A DNA stretch of 64,000 nucleotides from Roseateles sp. XES5 (lineage in GTDB: Bacteria > Pseudomonadota > Alphaproteobacteria > Rhizobiales > Rhizobiaceae), in NCBI RefSeq assembly GCF_020535545.1, contig NZ_CP084753.1:620001-684000 (forward strand). The letters are read 5' to 3'. The notes below the pieces were generated by a model. The model had not been told where the DNA came from. It searched no databases and was given only the letters and a program-made list of their open reading frames with translations. Shown piece by piece: positions 8,378 to 17,150 of the stretch (position 1 is its first letter; the number at the start of each line of letters is the position of its first letter). The translations under genes were made by a program, and so were the position numbers.

Positions 8378-9421
8378 TCAGGCCGGGATAAACTTGCGCC
8401 AGTGCTCGCCGATCAGCGGTATCTCGGCAAAACTCTTGCGGCGGTCCGCGCTGATGCCGATCGCCTCGATGGCGGTCAGGTCTTTTTCGGCGAGCCAGCG
8501 GTCGAGATCGGCAAGGCTCTCGGTGATTGCCGCATAGCCGCGCATCATCACGGCCGAGGCCATGCCCACCGCCGAGGCGCCGGACAGAAGCATGCGGGCG
8601 ATATCCAGTCCGCTCTGTGCGCCATTGATGCCGACGAGCGGCGCATCGCGGCCAAGCCGGGCGCGCGTCAGCGCCAGCCACTGGCAGGTCAACGGCAGGT
8701 TCCAGTAGCCGCCGACGGCAAGGCTCGTTCCGAGAAACGGATCGAGCGTTTCGACATCCGGAACGAATCCGAGCAATCGGCCAGCCATGACGACGCTGTT
8801 CGCGCCGCTGTCGAAGGCCGCCTCGGCAAGCTCGGGCACCCGCTCGCTCTGCCCCGTCAGCTTGATGGCGAGCGGCAGGGAGACCGTGGCGCGGATGCGC
8901 GAGACGATCATCCGCACGCGCTCCGGCAAAAGCTCCGTCGAAACTGCCCCCTTGGCGGCCTGGCTCGCATAGGGCGTGCCGATATTGAATTCGAGCGCGC
9001 GCAGGCCCGCCTGCTCGACCTGCCGGGCAAGCCTTTCCGCCTGATCGAGATCGGCGAGAATGAGGCTCGCAACCAGCAGGCAATCGTGCTGACGCGCGAC
9101 CTTGTCGAGCGCGACCGCCTGGGAAAGCCATTGATCGAAGGCTTGCGGGGCCAGACCCGAACGGCTGGCCAGCGTTACATCCGCCGGCGCATCGGGACCC
9201 CAGGCAGCCGGCCGCCAGTCCGGCCCGAAGGCCATGTATTCGGCCCGCAGCAACTGATCCTTGGCCGCCTGCGACTCGTTGGTCGACTTGACGACGACGG
9301 CACCGGCGCCCGCCCGGATGGCCCGCTCGACGCCGGAAGCGTCGATCATGTGCTCCCCGGCCGCGGCAATCAGCGGATTTTTCAGCTCCAGCGCGCCGAT
9401 GCGGCAATGCAGACGGTCCAT
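8378..9421 (-). CDS. Dihydroorotate dehydrogenase-like flavoprotein
   Basis: A 347-aa TIM barrel of the class 1 DHODH/dihydropyrimidine dehydrogenase C-terminal group, expected to bind FMN and to reduce or oxidise a cyclic amide. Typical segments are LKNPLIAAAGEHM at the N-terminus, AGAGAVVVKST, LEFNIGTPYA, PLAIKLTG and a C-terminal phosphate-binding GAQSGLDIARMLLSGASAVGMASAVM. The usual catalytic Cys or Ser loop is not obvious to me. It is the first gene of the eight-gene operon and is preceded by the operator element at 9446-9471. The pairing with a RidA and amidohydrolases hints at pyrimidine-like reductive ring chemistry, but canonical PydA/B partners are absent. Confidence 0.8.
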   Translation of the reverse strand: MDRLHCRIGALELKNPLIAAAGEHMIDASGVERAIRAGAGAVVVKSTNESQAAKDQLLRAEYMAFGPDWRPAAWGPDAPADVTLASRSGLAPQAFDQWLSQAVALDKVARQHDCLLVASLILADLDQAERLARQVEQAGLRALEFNIGTPYASQAAKGAVSTELLPERVRMIVSRIRATVSLPLAIKLTGQSERVPELAEAAFDSGANSVVMAGRLLGFVPDVETLDPFLGTSLAVGGYWNLPLTCQWLALTRARLGRDAPLVGINGAQSGLDIARMLLSGASAVGMASAVMMRGYAAITESLADLDRWLAEKDLTAIEAIGISADRRKSFAEIPLIGEHWRKFIPA

Positions 9422-9740
9422 GAAACGATCTCCTCGCGTTTTGATTTACAAAACATCGTTTCATTTTGCAATACGCTTTCACCACATCGCGAAACACGAC
9501 AGGAGAAATCCCGACGATGATTGTCATCCACCAATCATTCGATATTTCAATGAAAGACATCCCGATATTTAATTTCGGAATTCACCCGACGATCCGTATA
9601 CAGGAAGCATCAGCCGCCGATCCGGCGAGGCCGCATCCGGCCTTCCGGCAACACTGCCCGCTCCGCCGCCCCATCGAGACGAAGGGAAGGATGCCCGCGC
9701 CCTGGCGGCGATCGCGCAGCCACGCCCGGAAAGCCCTGCC
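9422..9740. promoter_or_regulatory. Divergent intergenic region with IclR-type operator at 9446-9471
   Basis: A 319-bp stretch between the DHODH-like operon and the MFS gene. TTACAAAA (9446-9453) and TTTTGCAA (9464-9471) form an imperfect 8-bp inverted repeat with a 10-bp spacer, matching the element upstream of iclR. A second 9-bp inverted repeat, TGAAACGAT (9421-9429) and ATCGTTTCA (9455-9463), overlaps it and the first start codon. The remainder (about 9500-9740) shows no convincing gene. Confidence 0.5.
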
Positions 9741-11042
9741 ATGCCGCATCCCGAGACCGCCACTTTGTCGAAACCCGTTCCCGGCGAGCCCGGCGAAGGG
9801 CCGCGCGCGTCCGGCGGACTTGTCGGGCGGGTCGCCGCATCGCTCATCCTCTACCCGCGCTACCGGCTGCTGTGGCTTTCGAACCTCTTCTTCTTCGCCG
9901 GCGTCTGGACGCAGACGCTCGTGCTCGGCTGGCTGGTTTTCGAGATCACCCATTCGGAGTTTTCCGTCGCCATCTTTACGGCGGCGCGGCTCCTGCCGAT
10001 GATGCTGGGGCCGATCGCGGGCGTGGTTTCGGACCGCTTCGACCGGCCGAAACTGCTGCTCTTCGCCTCCGGCTGGGCCTTTTGCGCCATTTCCACCGTG
10101 GCGCTCCTCGTCGCGCTCGACCGCATATCCTTCTGGGGCCTCGTCTTCGGCGGCTTCTGCATCGGCCTTGCGCAATCGCCCTCACAGCCGGCGCGCTTCT
10201 CGCTGGTCGCCGAACTTGTCGGCCGCAAGAGCCTCAGCAATGCCAACGCGCTCAACTCCATCGTCTTCAGCATGACGCAGGTGATCGGCCCGGCGCTTGG
10301 CGGCGCCATGATCGCGGCCTTCGGCGCGGCCGCGGCGCTCGCCATTTCGGCCCTGTGGTATCTGGTCTCCTTCCTGGCGCTCTGGCCGCTGCGCTCCGTC
10401 CGCAACAGCCGGGATACCCACAAGGAAAGCCTCGGCGCGCTCCTCGCGACCGGCTTCCGGACCATCCGGTCGAACCGACTGCTCACCTGCGTGCTCGGCA
10501 TCACCTTCGCCGCCAACATCTTCCTCTGGCCGGTCTATCATGGCTTCATGCCCGTCATCGCCAAGGAGCATCTCGGACTGTCGCCGCAAGGGCTCGGCTG
10601 GCTACTCGCCTGTGCGGGCGCCGGTGGCCTGACCGGCTCGCTGCTGATCGCCAGCCTCGGCGACTTCCGATTCAAGGGCGGGCTCTTCGTGCTCGGCACC
10701 GCAACCTGGGGCGCCCTCTGGGCACTTTTCGCGCTCTCCTCCTCCGTTCCGCTCTCCTTCACGCTCATGGCCCTCATCGGCCTTGCCGCCTCGCCCTTCG
10801 GCATCCTCCAGACGACATTGCTGCTGATGATGACGGAGCCGCATGTGCAGGGCCGCATCATGGGCATCCAGGAGCTGACCATCGGCGTGATGCCGCTGGC
10901 GAGCCTCCTCGTCGGCCTGGCGGCCGAGGCCATCGGCATCGTCCATGTCGCACTGATCAACGGGACCGCGCTGGCGGCCTGCCTCATTCTGCTGGCGCTT
11001 CGGGTGCCTGCATTGCTGCGCTACAGCGGACGGGTGGACTGA
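9741..11042 (+). CDS. MFS transporter (EntS-like, MFS_3 family)
   Basis: A 433-aa multispanning permease with about 12 predicted membrane segments. The loop GVVSDRFDRPKLLL between helices 2 and 3 is the classical MFS signature (GxxxDRxxRR type), and LVAELVGRKSLSNANALNS is typical of MFS_3 exporters related to enterobactin exporter EntS. The first about 35 residues are polar. The start at 9741 is the first ATG of the frame, but the ribosome-binding site is weak and a slightly later start is possible. It is monocistronic and not obviously linked to a flanking pathway; a drug or siderophore efflux role is only generic. Confidence 0.85.
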   Translation: MPHPETATLSKPVPGEPGEGPRASGGLVGRVAASLILYPRYRLLWLSNLFFFAGVWTQTLVLGWLVFEITHSEFSVAIFTAARLLPMMLGPIAGVVSDRFDRPKLLLFASGWAFCAISTVALLVALDRISFWGLVFGGFCIGLAQSPSQPARFSLVAELVGRKSLSNANALNSIVFSMTQVIGPALGGAMIAAFGAAAALAISALWYLVSFLALWPLRSVRNSRDTHKESLGALLATGFRTIRSNRLLTCVLGITFAANIFLWPVYHGFMPVIAKEHLGLSPQGLGWLLACAGAGGLTGSLLIASLGDFRFKGGLFVLGTATWGALWALFALSSSVPLSFTLMALIGLAASPFGILQTTLLLMMTEPHVQGRIMGIQELTIGVMPLASLLVGLAAEAIGIVHVALINGTALAACLILLALRVPALLRYSGRVD

Positions 11043-11170
11043 CGCGCGCGCCGCCAAAGTTGCATACAACAGGCGGAAGCCATCTTTAAGTAAGCCGTCC
11101 CATCCCGCGCAAACCGAAGAGTTGCACGGGATTTTTCTGTCAAAATGCGCGTTTTCAGAAATCAACACAG

Positions 11171-11209
11171 CCATATTGTCAGCTAATTGACAGAATAATT
11201 GTATACAGT
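11171..11209. promoter_or_regulatory. Promoter region of the amino-acid ABC transporter with palindromes
   Basis: Two elements lie in the AT-rich stretch: TGTCA-N6-TGACA (about 11177-11192) and AATTGTATACAGTT (11197-11210) with its GTATAC core. The second matches the ATTGTATACAAT palindromes found upstream of several other operons here. The TGTCA half-sites also occur near 14547-14568 in front of the FAD-oxidase gene, so this one may bind the RpiR regulator. Ligand assignment is inference. Confidence 0.4.
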
Positions 11210-11277
11210 TATAAAACTGACAACGCCCTTCCATGGGCGCACCCGCCTGAGGAGCGCGGGCTTACGGAGGAACATCG

Positions 11278-11346
11278 ATGACGGACAAACGGTGGCGTTT
11301 CGCCCCCGACGGCGAGGGCGTGCCTGCGCCCGAGGGAGCGCTCTGA
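11278..11346 (+). CDS. 22-aa leader peptide candidate overlapping the permease start
   Basis: ATG at 11278 sits 7 bp after a strong ACGGAGG Shine-Dalgarno, and the frame (MTDKRWRFAPDGEGVPAPEG then AL) ends in TGATG, so its stop overlaps the permease ATG at 11346. The permease itself has no good ribosome-binding site, so its translation may depend on this peptide. I do not recognise it. It could be a true small protein, a translational-coupling leader, or a remnant of a gene deleted at this position. Confidence 0.45.
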   Translation: MTDKRWRFAPDGEGVPAPEGAL

Positions 11347-12065
11347 TGCAGGATGCACCCTTCCTGGATCTCGTCGGTTTTGGCCCTGAAGGCTGGGGCG
11401 CTGCGCTGCTCGCGGCGACGGGCATGACGCTCGCGGTGGCGACCGGCGGCTTTGCGGCCGGGTCGATCATCGGCGCCGGCATCACCGCCGCGAAGCTCTC
11501 GCGCAGCCGGGCCCTTCGCGCCTTCGGCGACGGCTACACGACCGTATTGCGCGGCATTCCCGACCTTCTCGTCATCTACCTCTTCTATTTCGGCGGCAGC
11601 GCGGCGCTTGGCGCGGTCGCCCGCCTCTTCGGGGCAAAGGGCTTCGTCGGCATGCCGGCCTTCATCACGGGCGTGCTCGCCATCGGCGTCGTCTCCGGCG
11701 CCTATCAGGCGGAGGTCTTTCGCGGCGCCTTCAATACGATCAGCCGCGGCGAACTCGAAGCGGCGCGTTCCGTCGGCATGGGCACGTGGCTGCGCTTCCG
11801 CCGCATCATCGCCCCGCAGGTGCTGCGCTACGCCATTCCCGGCCTCGGCAACACCTGGCAGCTCGTCCTGAAGGAATCGGCGCTCATCTCCGTCACCGGC
11901 CTCGTCGAACTGCTGCGCCAGTCGCAGATCGCCGCCGGCTCCACCAGCCGACCCTTCGACTTCTACATCACCGCCGCCCTGCTCTATCTCGTGATCACGG
12001 CCGCATCCTCCTATCTCTTCCGCCAGGCCGAAGCCCGCTCGCTGCGCGGCGTCAGGAGAGCATGA
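11346..12065 (+). CDS. Polar amino-acid ABC transporter permease (HisQ/ArtQ type)
   Basis: A 239-aa inner-membrane permease of the His/Glu/Gln/Arg/opine family. The N-terminal hydrophobic segment follows FGPEGWG, and the EAA loop ELEAARSVGMGTWLRFRRII, which docks on the ATPase, is intact. An in-frame extension upstream is rejected because the family begins at about this ATG. The next permease overlaps it by 4 bp. The matching binding protein is not adjacent and is probably the one at 17151. Confidence 0.88.
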   Translation: MQDAPFLDLVGFGPEGWGAALLAATGMTLAVATGGFAAGSIIGAGITAAKLSRSRALRAFGDGYTTVLRGIPDLLVIYLFYFGGSAALGAVARLFGAKGFVGMPAFITGVLAIGVVSGAYQAEVFRGAFNTISRGELEAARSVGMGTWLRFRRIIAPQVLRYAIPGLGNTWQLVLKESALISVTGLVELLRQSQIAAGSTSRPFDFYITAALLYLVITAASSYLFRQAEARSLRGVRRA

Positions 12066-12793
12066 TGGACATCGCCTTTCTCTCCGAAACCTTCCTGCAG
12101 CTTCTGTCCGGCGTGCCGCTCACGCTCAATCTGGCCCTCGTTTCCACGGCTCTGGGCGGCATCCTGGCGGTCTTGCTGACACTGATGCGCCTGTCGCCCG
12201 TCCGTCCGCTCGGCTGGACCGCGCAGTTCTACGTCTTTGTCTTCCGGGGCACGCCGCTGCTCGTGCAGATGTTCGTCATCTATTACGGCCTCGGCCAGTT
12301 CCGGCCGACCCTGCAGGCCTGGGGCCTCTGGAGCTTCTTCCGCGAGCCCTACTGGTGCGCCATCTTCGCGCTCAGCCTCAACACCGCCGCCTATGCCAGC
12401 GAGATCCTGCGCGGCGGCCTGCAGGCCGTGCCGCACCAGCAGGTCGAGGCGGCACGGGCGAGCGGCATGTGGGGTCTGTTGCTCTATCGCCGCATCATCT
12501 TCCCGATCGCCCTGCGCCAGGCCCTGCCCGCCTATGCCAGCGAGATCATCCTGATGATCAAGGCGACCTCGCTCGCCTCCGTCATCACCATGCTGGAGGT
12601 CACCGGCCTTGCCGCCAAGCTGATCTCCCAGTCCTATCGGGCCCTGGAAGTCTTCATCGTGGCGGGCCTCATCTATCTCGCGCTGAACTTCGCCATCACC
12701 CGCCTCGTGGCGTTCATCGAATGGCGGCTGTCGCCGCACCTTCGCCCCATCCCGACACCCGCCTCTCCCGGAGCTGCGCTGCAACATGCCTGA
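12062..12793 (+). CDS. Polar amino-acid ABC transporter permease (HisM/ArtM type)
   Basis: A 243-aa second permease of the same heterodimer, with about five membrane helices. The EAA loop reads [27 protein letters not shown] within residues about 140-170, and [11 protein letters not shown] is a family hallmark. It starts at ATGATG overlapping the preceding stop, and the ATPase gene starts 8 bp inside its 3' end. Substrate class: amino acids or opine-like compounds. Confidence 0.88.
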   Translation: MMDIAFLSETFLQLLSGVPLTLNLALVSTALGGILAVLLTLMRLSPVRPLGWTAQFYVFVFRGTPLLVQMFVIYYGLGQFRPTLQAWGLWSFFREPYWCAIFALSLNTAAYASEILRGGLQAVPHQQVEAARASGMWGLLLYRRIIFPIALRQALPAYASEIILMIKATSLASVITMLEVTGLAAKLISQSYRALEVFIVAGLIYLALNFAITRLVAFIEWRLSPHLRPIPTPASPGAALQHA

Positions 12794-13565
12794 GACCGCC
12801 GCCACCACGCCTGCCGTTTCCGTCCGCAATCTGCGCAAGAGTTTTGGCGCCCTGGAGGTGCTGAAGGGCATTTCCTTCGACGCGCAGGAGGGCGAGGTCA
12901 TTTCCGTGCTCGGGTCCTCGGGCTCCGGCAAGTCGACCATGCTTCGCTGCATCAACATGCTGGAAGTGCCGACCGACGGCGAGATCCACATCGAGGGCGA
13001 GGCGATCCGCCTGAAGAACGGCCGCCATGGCCGCCAGCCCGCGGATGTCAGGCAGCTCAGCCGCCTGTGCACGAATGTCGCCATGGTGTTCCAGAGCTTC
13101 AATCTCTGGTCCCACATGACGATCCTCGAAAACGTCATGGAAGCCCCAGTTTACGTGCAGAAACGGCCGAAGGCGGAATGCCGCGAGGAGGCGCTCGATC
13201 TGCTCGCCAAGGTCGGCATCGCCGACAAGCGCGACTTCTATCCGACGCATCTTTCCGGCGGCCAGCAGCAGCGCGCCGCCACCGCCCGTGCACTGGCCAT
13301 GAAACCGAAGGTCATGCTCTTCGACGAACCGACCTCGGCGCTCGACCCGGAACTGGTGGGCGAGGTGCTGCGCGTCATGCGGGCGCTGGCCGACGAGGGC
13401 CGCACCATGCTGGTCGTGACCCATGAAATGGCCTTCGCCCGCGACGTCTCCAACCGCGTCATCTTCCTGCACAAGGGCCAGATCGAGGAAGACGGTGCGC
13501 CGGCGGACGTCTTCACCGCGCCGCGCTCCGAGCGCTTCCGCAAGTTCATCTCCTCGCACGGTTGA
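12786..13565 (+). CDS. Amino-acid ABC transporter ATP-binding protein (HisP type)
   Basis: A 259-aa ATPase with Walker [11 protein letters not shown]-loop [11 protein letters not shown], signature [15 protein letters not shown], Walker [13 protein letters not shown] and H-loop THEM. The FQSFNLW form and the [17 protein letters not shown] segment place it in the HisP/OccP histidine-octopine group. It completes the three-gene cassette that begins at 11346. It ends 18 bp before the convergent RpiR gene without an obvious terminator. Confidence 0.9.
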   Translation: MPETAATTPAVSVRNLRKSFGALEVLKGISFDAQEGEVISVLGSSGSGKSTMLRCINMLEVPTDGEIHIEGEAIRLKNGRHGRQPADVRQLSRLCTNVAMVFQSFNLWSHMTILENVMEAPVYVQKRPKAECREEALDLLAKVGIADKRDFYPTHLSGGQQQRAATARALAMKPKVMLFDEPTSALDPELVGEVLRVMRALADEGRTMLVVTHEMAFARDVSNRVIFLHKGQIEEDGAPADVFTAPRSERFRKFISSHG

Positions 13566-13583
13566 GACAGGCGGATGAGGACG

Positions 13584-14468
13584 CTACTTCAGACTGCGGC
13601 TATAGCCCACGAAGCGCTCGTAGAGGCCGGCGACATCGTTCAGCCGCGCCTCGACGGACGGGCCGCAATGGGCGAAGACGCTGTTGAGAAGAAGCTGAAG
13701 CAGCGTCCACATGCCGGAGGTCGCATCCCAGAAGAGGTTGAGGTCCGTCGGCACGGCAAAGACCTCGTCGCCATGGCTCGCCGCCCAGTCGCAATAGAGG
13801 TCGGTGACGATGGTGACGGGCATGCCCCGCTCGGACGCCATGGCGGCAAGCAGCTTGGACTGGTGCGAGTAGCGCCGCGCGTCGATCAGCACAAGCGCGC
13901 AGCCGGCCGGATCGGTCAGGAGCACTTCGGCGAAATTGCCGCCGCCGACGTCAACCACCGTCACCTCGTCCCGCAGGTAACGCAGCATATGGGCGAAGGC
14001 CTCGGCAAGTCCGCGCTCGGTCTGGAAACCGGCCACGAAGACGCGGTCCGCACCGGCGATGCGCCGCGCCGCCCGATCCCAGGCCTCCGTCTCGGCATAT
14101 TCGTAGACGCGCACGACCGAGGCGACGGCAAGTTCGAGACTGCGCGCCAGCGCCGTGTCGGTGGCGCTCTTCTGCTGCAGGTCCTTCAGCCGGGCGCCGA
14201 GCAGCCAGGGGCTGTCGCTGATGTCGTCCTTCAGCCGGTCCTTGAGGTCCTTGAACCCATCGTAGCCGATCGACCGGCAGAAACGGCCGACCGTCAATTC
14301 GCTGACGCCCACCTTCTCGGCGAGGCTGCGCGCGGTCTCGAAGGGCAGGTCGCCGATATGGGCCAGCATGAAATTCGCCAGCGCCTTGCCGGAGGCCGTC
14401 GCCTCCGTCGAGGCCACGGCAAGTCGTTGCCGCACCGAACTTTCATCCACCCAGTTGCCGTTCCGCAT
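13584..14468 (-). CDS. MurR/RpiR-family transcriptional regulator
   Basis: A 294-aa protein with an N-terminal HTH_6 domain (about residues 25-85, VGVSELTVGRFCRSIGYDGFKDLK) and a C-terminal SIS sugar-phosphate-isomerase-like sensing domain (about 125-250, VFVAGFQTERGLAEAF and VVDVGGG). It lies between the transporter cassette and the FAD-oxidase/amidohydrolase/binding-protein cassette and is divergent from the latter. It is therefore the probable regulator of both halves. RpiR members in rhizobia often control amino-acid or polyol catabolism. Confidence 0.88.
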   Translation of the reverse strand: MRNGNWVDESSVRQRLAVASTEATASGKALANFMLAHIGDLPFETARSLAEKVGVSELTVGRFCRSIGYDGFKDLKDRLKDDISDSPWLLGARLKDLQQKSATDTALARSLELAVASVVRVYEYAETEAWDRAARRIAGADRVFVAGFQTERGLAEAFAHMLRYLRDEVTVVDVGGGNFAEVLLTDPAGCALVLIDARRYSHQSKLLAAMASERGMPVTIVTDLYCDWAASHGDEVFAVPTDLNLFWDATSGMWTLLQLLLNSVFAHCGPSVEARLNDVAGLYERFVGYSRSLK

Positions 14469-14599
14469 GGTTTGCCCGTCGCCTTTCGTCCGCCCGCCAA
14501 CCGGGCGGGAAGCCCTTTCGTAATGTTATATAATTAACACAACGCAAAATAAAGTCAGAAAACTGTCATCATGTCTCAATCACCCGGACCACTCCCCCC

Positions 14600-15856
14600 T
14601 TGGAAAACCAGCAATCCGACGCGGATGTGCTGGTACTCGGCGCCGGCATCATCGGCGTTTCGGTGGCGTTGCACCTGCAGAAGCGGGGCAAATCCGTGGT
14701 GCTGATCGACCGCCGCGCACCGGGCGAGGAAACGAGCTATGGCAATGCCGGGCTGATCGAACGGGCAAGCGTCATTCCCTACGGCTTTCCGCGGGAAATC
14801 GCGACGCTGCTGAAATATGCGACGAACCGCTCCGCCGACGTGCGTTTCCATTGGACCTTCCTGCCGAAAGTCCTGCCGTGGCTGGCCCGCTTCTGGCTGG
14901 AATCCTCCAGCCGACGGCTGCGTCGCGCCGCCGCGGACATGCTGCCGCTCATCGAGCGTTCGGTCACCGAACATACGGCGCTGATGAGCGAAGCGGGCGT
15001 TCCGCACCGGGCGCGCCGGACCGGCTGGGTGGAAGCCTACCGGAGCGAAAAGGCCTTTGCCGCCGCCAAGCAGGCCGCCCGCGCGCTGGACGCGTTCGGC
15101 ATCCGCTACGACCTGCTCGGACCGCAGGAGCTTTCCGCCCGCGAGCCGCATCTGACCGGCCATTTTGCCGGGGCCGTGCATTGGCTCGATCCCGCCACCG
15201 TTGCCGATCCAGGCGGGCTGGTGGCGGACTATGCCGCGCTCTTCGCGCGCCGGGGCGGCACGATCGGTCGCGGCGATGCGGCAGGCCTTGAAGCGCAGGC
15301 GGGCCGCTGGAGCCTCCTTGCGGATGGTCGCCGCATCACCGCCGGCGAGGCGGTGGTGGCCCTCGGGCCGTGGTCGGACACGATCTACAAGCCGCTCGGC
15401 TACCGCATCCCGCTTGCCGTCAAGCGCGGCTACCATGTTCACATCGAGCCGGCCGGCGACGCCGTGCTCAACCATCCCGTCGTCGATGTGGAGCGCGGCT
15501 ATCTGCTCGCCCCCATGACACGCGGCATCCGCCTGACGACCGGTATCGAATTCGCCGCCCGCGACGATGCGGCAAGCCCCGTGCAGGTGGACCAGACGGA
15601 ACCCCATGCCCGCGCGATCTTCCCGCTCGGCCGGCGCGTCGAGCAGACGCCATGGATGGGCGCGCGGCCCTGCCTGCCGGACATGCGGCCGATCATCGGT
15701 CCGGCGCCGCGCCACAAGGGTCTTTGGTTCGCCTTCGGCCACAACCACCACGGCCTGACGCTCGGCCCGGCCACGGGCCGGCTGCTCGCCGAAATGATGA
15801 CCGGCGAAACGCCCTTCGCCGATCCCGCGCCCTACGCCATGAGCCGTTTCGGCTGA
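14600..15856 (+). CDS. FAD-dependent oxidoreductase, DadA-like amino-acid dehydrogenase
   Basis: A 418-aa DAO-fold flavoenzyme that likely deaminates or demethylates an amino acid imported by the neighbouring transporter. The Rossmann motif VLVLGAGIIG is at residues 10-19, and a conserved C-terminal block WMGARPCLPDMRPIIG precedes GHNHHGLTLGPATG, as in D-amino-acid dehydrogenases. The start is odd: the only in-frame start is TTG at 14600 without a clear ribosome-binding site, while an ATG at 14571 is one base out of frame across a run of six Cs (14594-14599). A missing base in that run would restore an ATG start. Confidence 0.8.
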   Translation: MENQQSDADVLVLGAGIIGVSVALHLQKRGKSVVLIDRRAPGEETSYGNAGLIERASVIPYGFPREIATLLKYATNRSADVRFHWTFLPKVLPWLARFWLESSSRRLRRAAADMLPLIERSVTEHTALMSEAGVPHRARRTGWVEAYRSEKAFAAAKQAARALDAFGIRYDLLGPQELSAREPHLTGHFAGAVHWLDPATVADPGGLVADYAALFARRGGTIGRGDAAGLEAQAGRWSLLADGRRITAGEAVVALGPWSDTIYKPLGYRIPLAVKRGYHVHIEPAGDAVLNHPVVDVERGYLLAPMTRGIRLTTGIEFAARDDAASPVQVDQTEPHARAIFPLGRRVEQTPWMGARPCLPDMRPIIGPAPRHKGLWFAFGHNHHGLTLGPATGRLLAEMMTGETPFADPAPYAMSRFG

Positions 15857-15880
15857 AATCCCGATTCCTGGAGAAACCCG

Positions 15881-17080
15881 ATGTCGACAGATTTTGTTCT
15901 CACCAATGTGCGCCCCAACGGAGCGGCGGCCAGCGACGTGGTGATCCGCGGCGGGCGGATCGCCGAAATTCTTCCGCATGGTTCGCAGCCTGCCGCGGCG
16001 GGTTTGTCCGTCGTCGACGGCGAAGGCCTTCTCATGCTCCCCGGCCTCGTCGACGCTCATACCCATCTCGACAAGACGCTGCTCGGCATGCCCTGGTACC
16101 GCAACGATGTCGGTCTCGAGCTGATCGATCTCATCGAGAACGAGCGCCTTATGAAGCGCGAACTCGGCATCGACCCCGCACGCCAGTCGGCCGTGCAGAT
16201 CGAGCGCTCCGTCGCCAACGGCACATGCCATATTCGCACCCATGTCGATATCGACACGGAATACGGCCTCGCCGGCCTCCAAGGCGTGCTCGCCTCGCGT
16301 GAACGCTACCGCGATATCGTCGATATCGAGATCGTCGCCTTTCCCCAGAGCGGCATGCTGATCCGCCCCGGCACGGTCGAGCTGATGGACAGGGCGATGC
16401 GTGAAGGCGCCGACGTGGTGGGCGGCCTTGACCCGTCGGGCGTCGACCGCGACCCCAAGGGCCATCTCGACACCGTCTTCGCCATGGCCGAACGCTACGG
16501 CAAGCCGGTCGACATTCACCTGCACGAGCCCGACGCGCTCGGCGTCTTCGCCATCGAACTCATCGTGGAACGCACCAGGGCGCTCGGCATGGCGGATCGC
16601 GTCACGGTCAGCCACGGCTTCTGCCTCGGCATGCTGGCCGACAAGCCGCTGGCGCGGCTCGCCGGCATGATGGCGGACGCCGGCGTGCACCTGATGACCA
16701 AGGGTGGCGCGGCAAGCCCGCGCCCGCCGGTGCTGGACCTCAGCGAAATGGGCGTGAGGATCTGCTCGGGCAGCGATGGCGTGCGCGACACGTGGCAGCC
16801 CTTCGGCAATGCCGACATGCTCGACCGCGCCGCCATCATCTCGCAGCGCAACGACTTCATCAACGACGTGCACATCGAGCTGGCGCTCGACCTGTGCACC
16901 TATGGTGGCGCCAACACCATGGCGCTCGAAGACTACGGACTGGAGCCCGGCTGCACCGCCACCTTCATTCTGGTGCCCGCCGAAACACGGGCCGACGCCG
17001 TCGCATCCCGTCCCGTACGCCGCGCGGTCTACCGCAAGGGCATCGCCGTCGCCAGGAACGGCGCGCTTGTCGCCACCTGA
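15881..17080 (+). CDS. CodA-like amidohydrolase / deaminase (paralogue 1)
   Basis: A 399-aa metal-dependent amidohydrolase of the cytosine-deaminase branch. The metal ligands are seen in VDAHTHLDK (His60, His62), DIHLHEPD, VSHGFCLG and CSGSDGVRDTW, whose Asp corresponds to the catalytic Asp of CodA. The HxxE Glu needed for deamination is present here (HLHE), unlike in the two paralogues at 39461 and 45154. It is 24 bp downstream of the FAD enzyme and 70 bp before the binding-protein gene, so it is probably one operon. The substrate could be a cyclic amidine or urea-type ring; not determinable by eye. Confidence 0.82.
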   Translation: MSTDFVLTNVRPNGAAASDVVIRGGRIAEILPHGSQPAAAGLSVVDGEGLLMLPGLVDAHTHLDKTLLGMPWYRNDVGLELIDLIENERLMKRELGIDPARQSAVQIERSVANGTCHIRTHVDIDTEYGLAGLQGVLASRERYRDIVDIEIVAFPQSGMLIRPGTVELMDRAMREGADVVGGLDPSGVDRDPKGHLDTVFAMAERYGKPVDIHLHEPDALGVFAIELIVERTRALGMADRVTVSHGFCLGMLADKPLARLAGMMADAGVHLMTKGGAASPRPPVLDLSEMGVRICSGSDGVRDTWQPFGNADMLDRAAIISQRNDFINDVHIELALDLCTYGGANTMALEDYGLEPGCTATFILVPAETRADAVASRPVRRAVYRKGIAVARNGALVAT

Positions 17081-17150
17081 AACAAGTCCATTCGAAATCG
17101 GCCCGTTCGAAAATCAGCCATTCAAACATCGGCAAGGAGGAGTAGCCAAC

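Noticed and set aside
8358..9560. Upstream extension of the DUF6282 frame through the DHODH-like gene
   Set aside because: A strong GGAGGAG site places the start at 8357, and the extension overlaps a better supported gene.
14576..16873. Very long open frame (about 765 codons) on the minus strand opposite the FAD oxidase and amidohydrolase genes
   Set aside because: It is antisense to two clear genes with catalytic motifs; long antisense frames are expected at this GC content and its translation matches no family.
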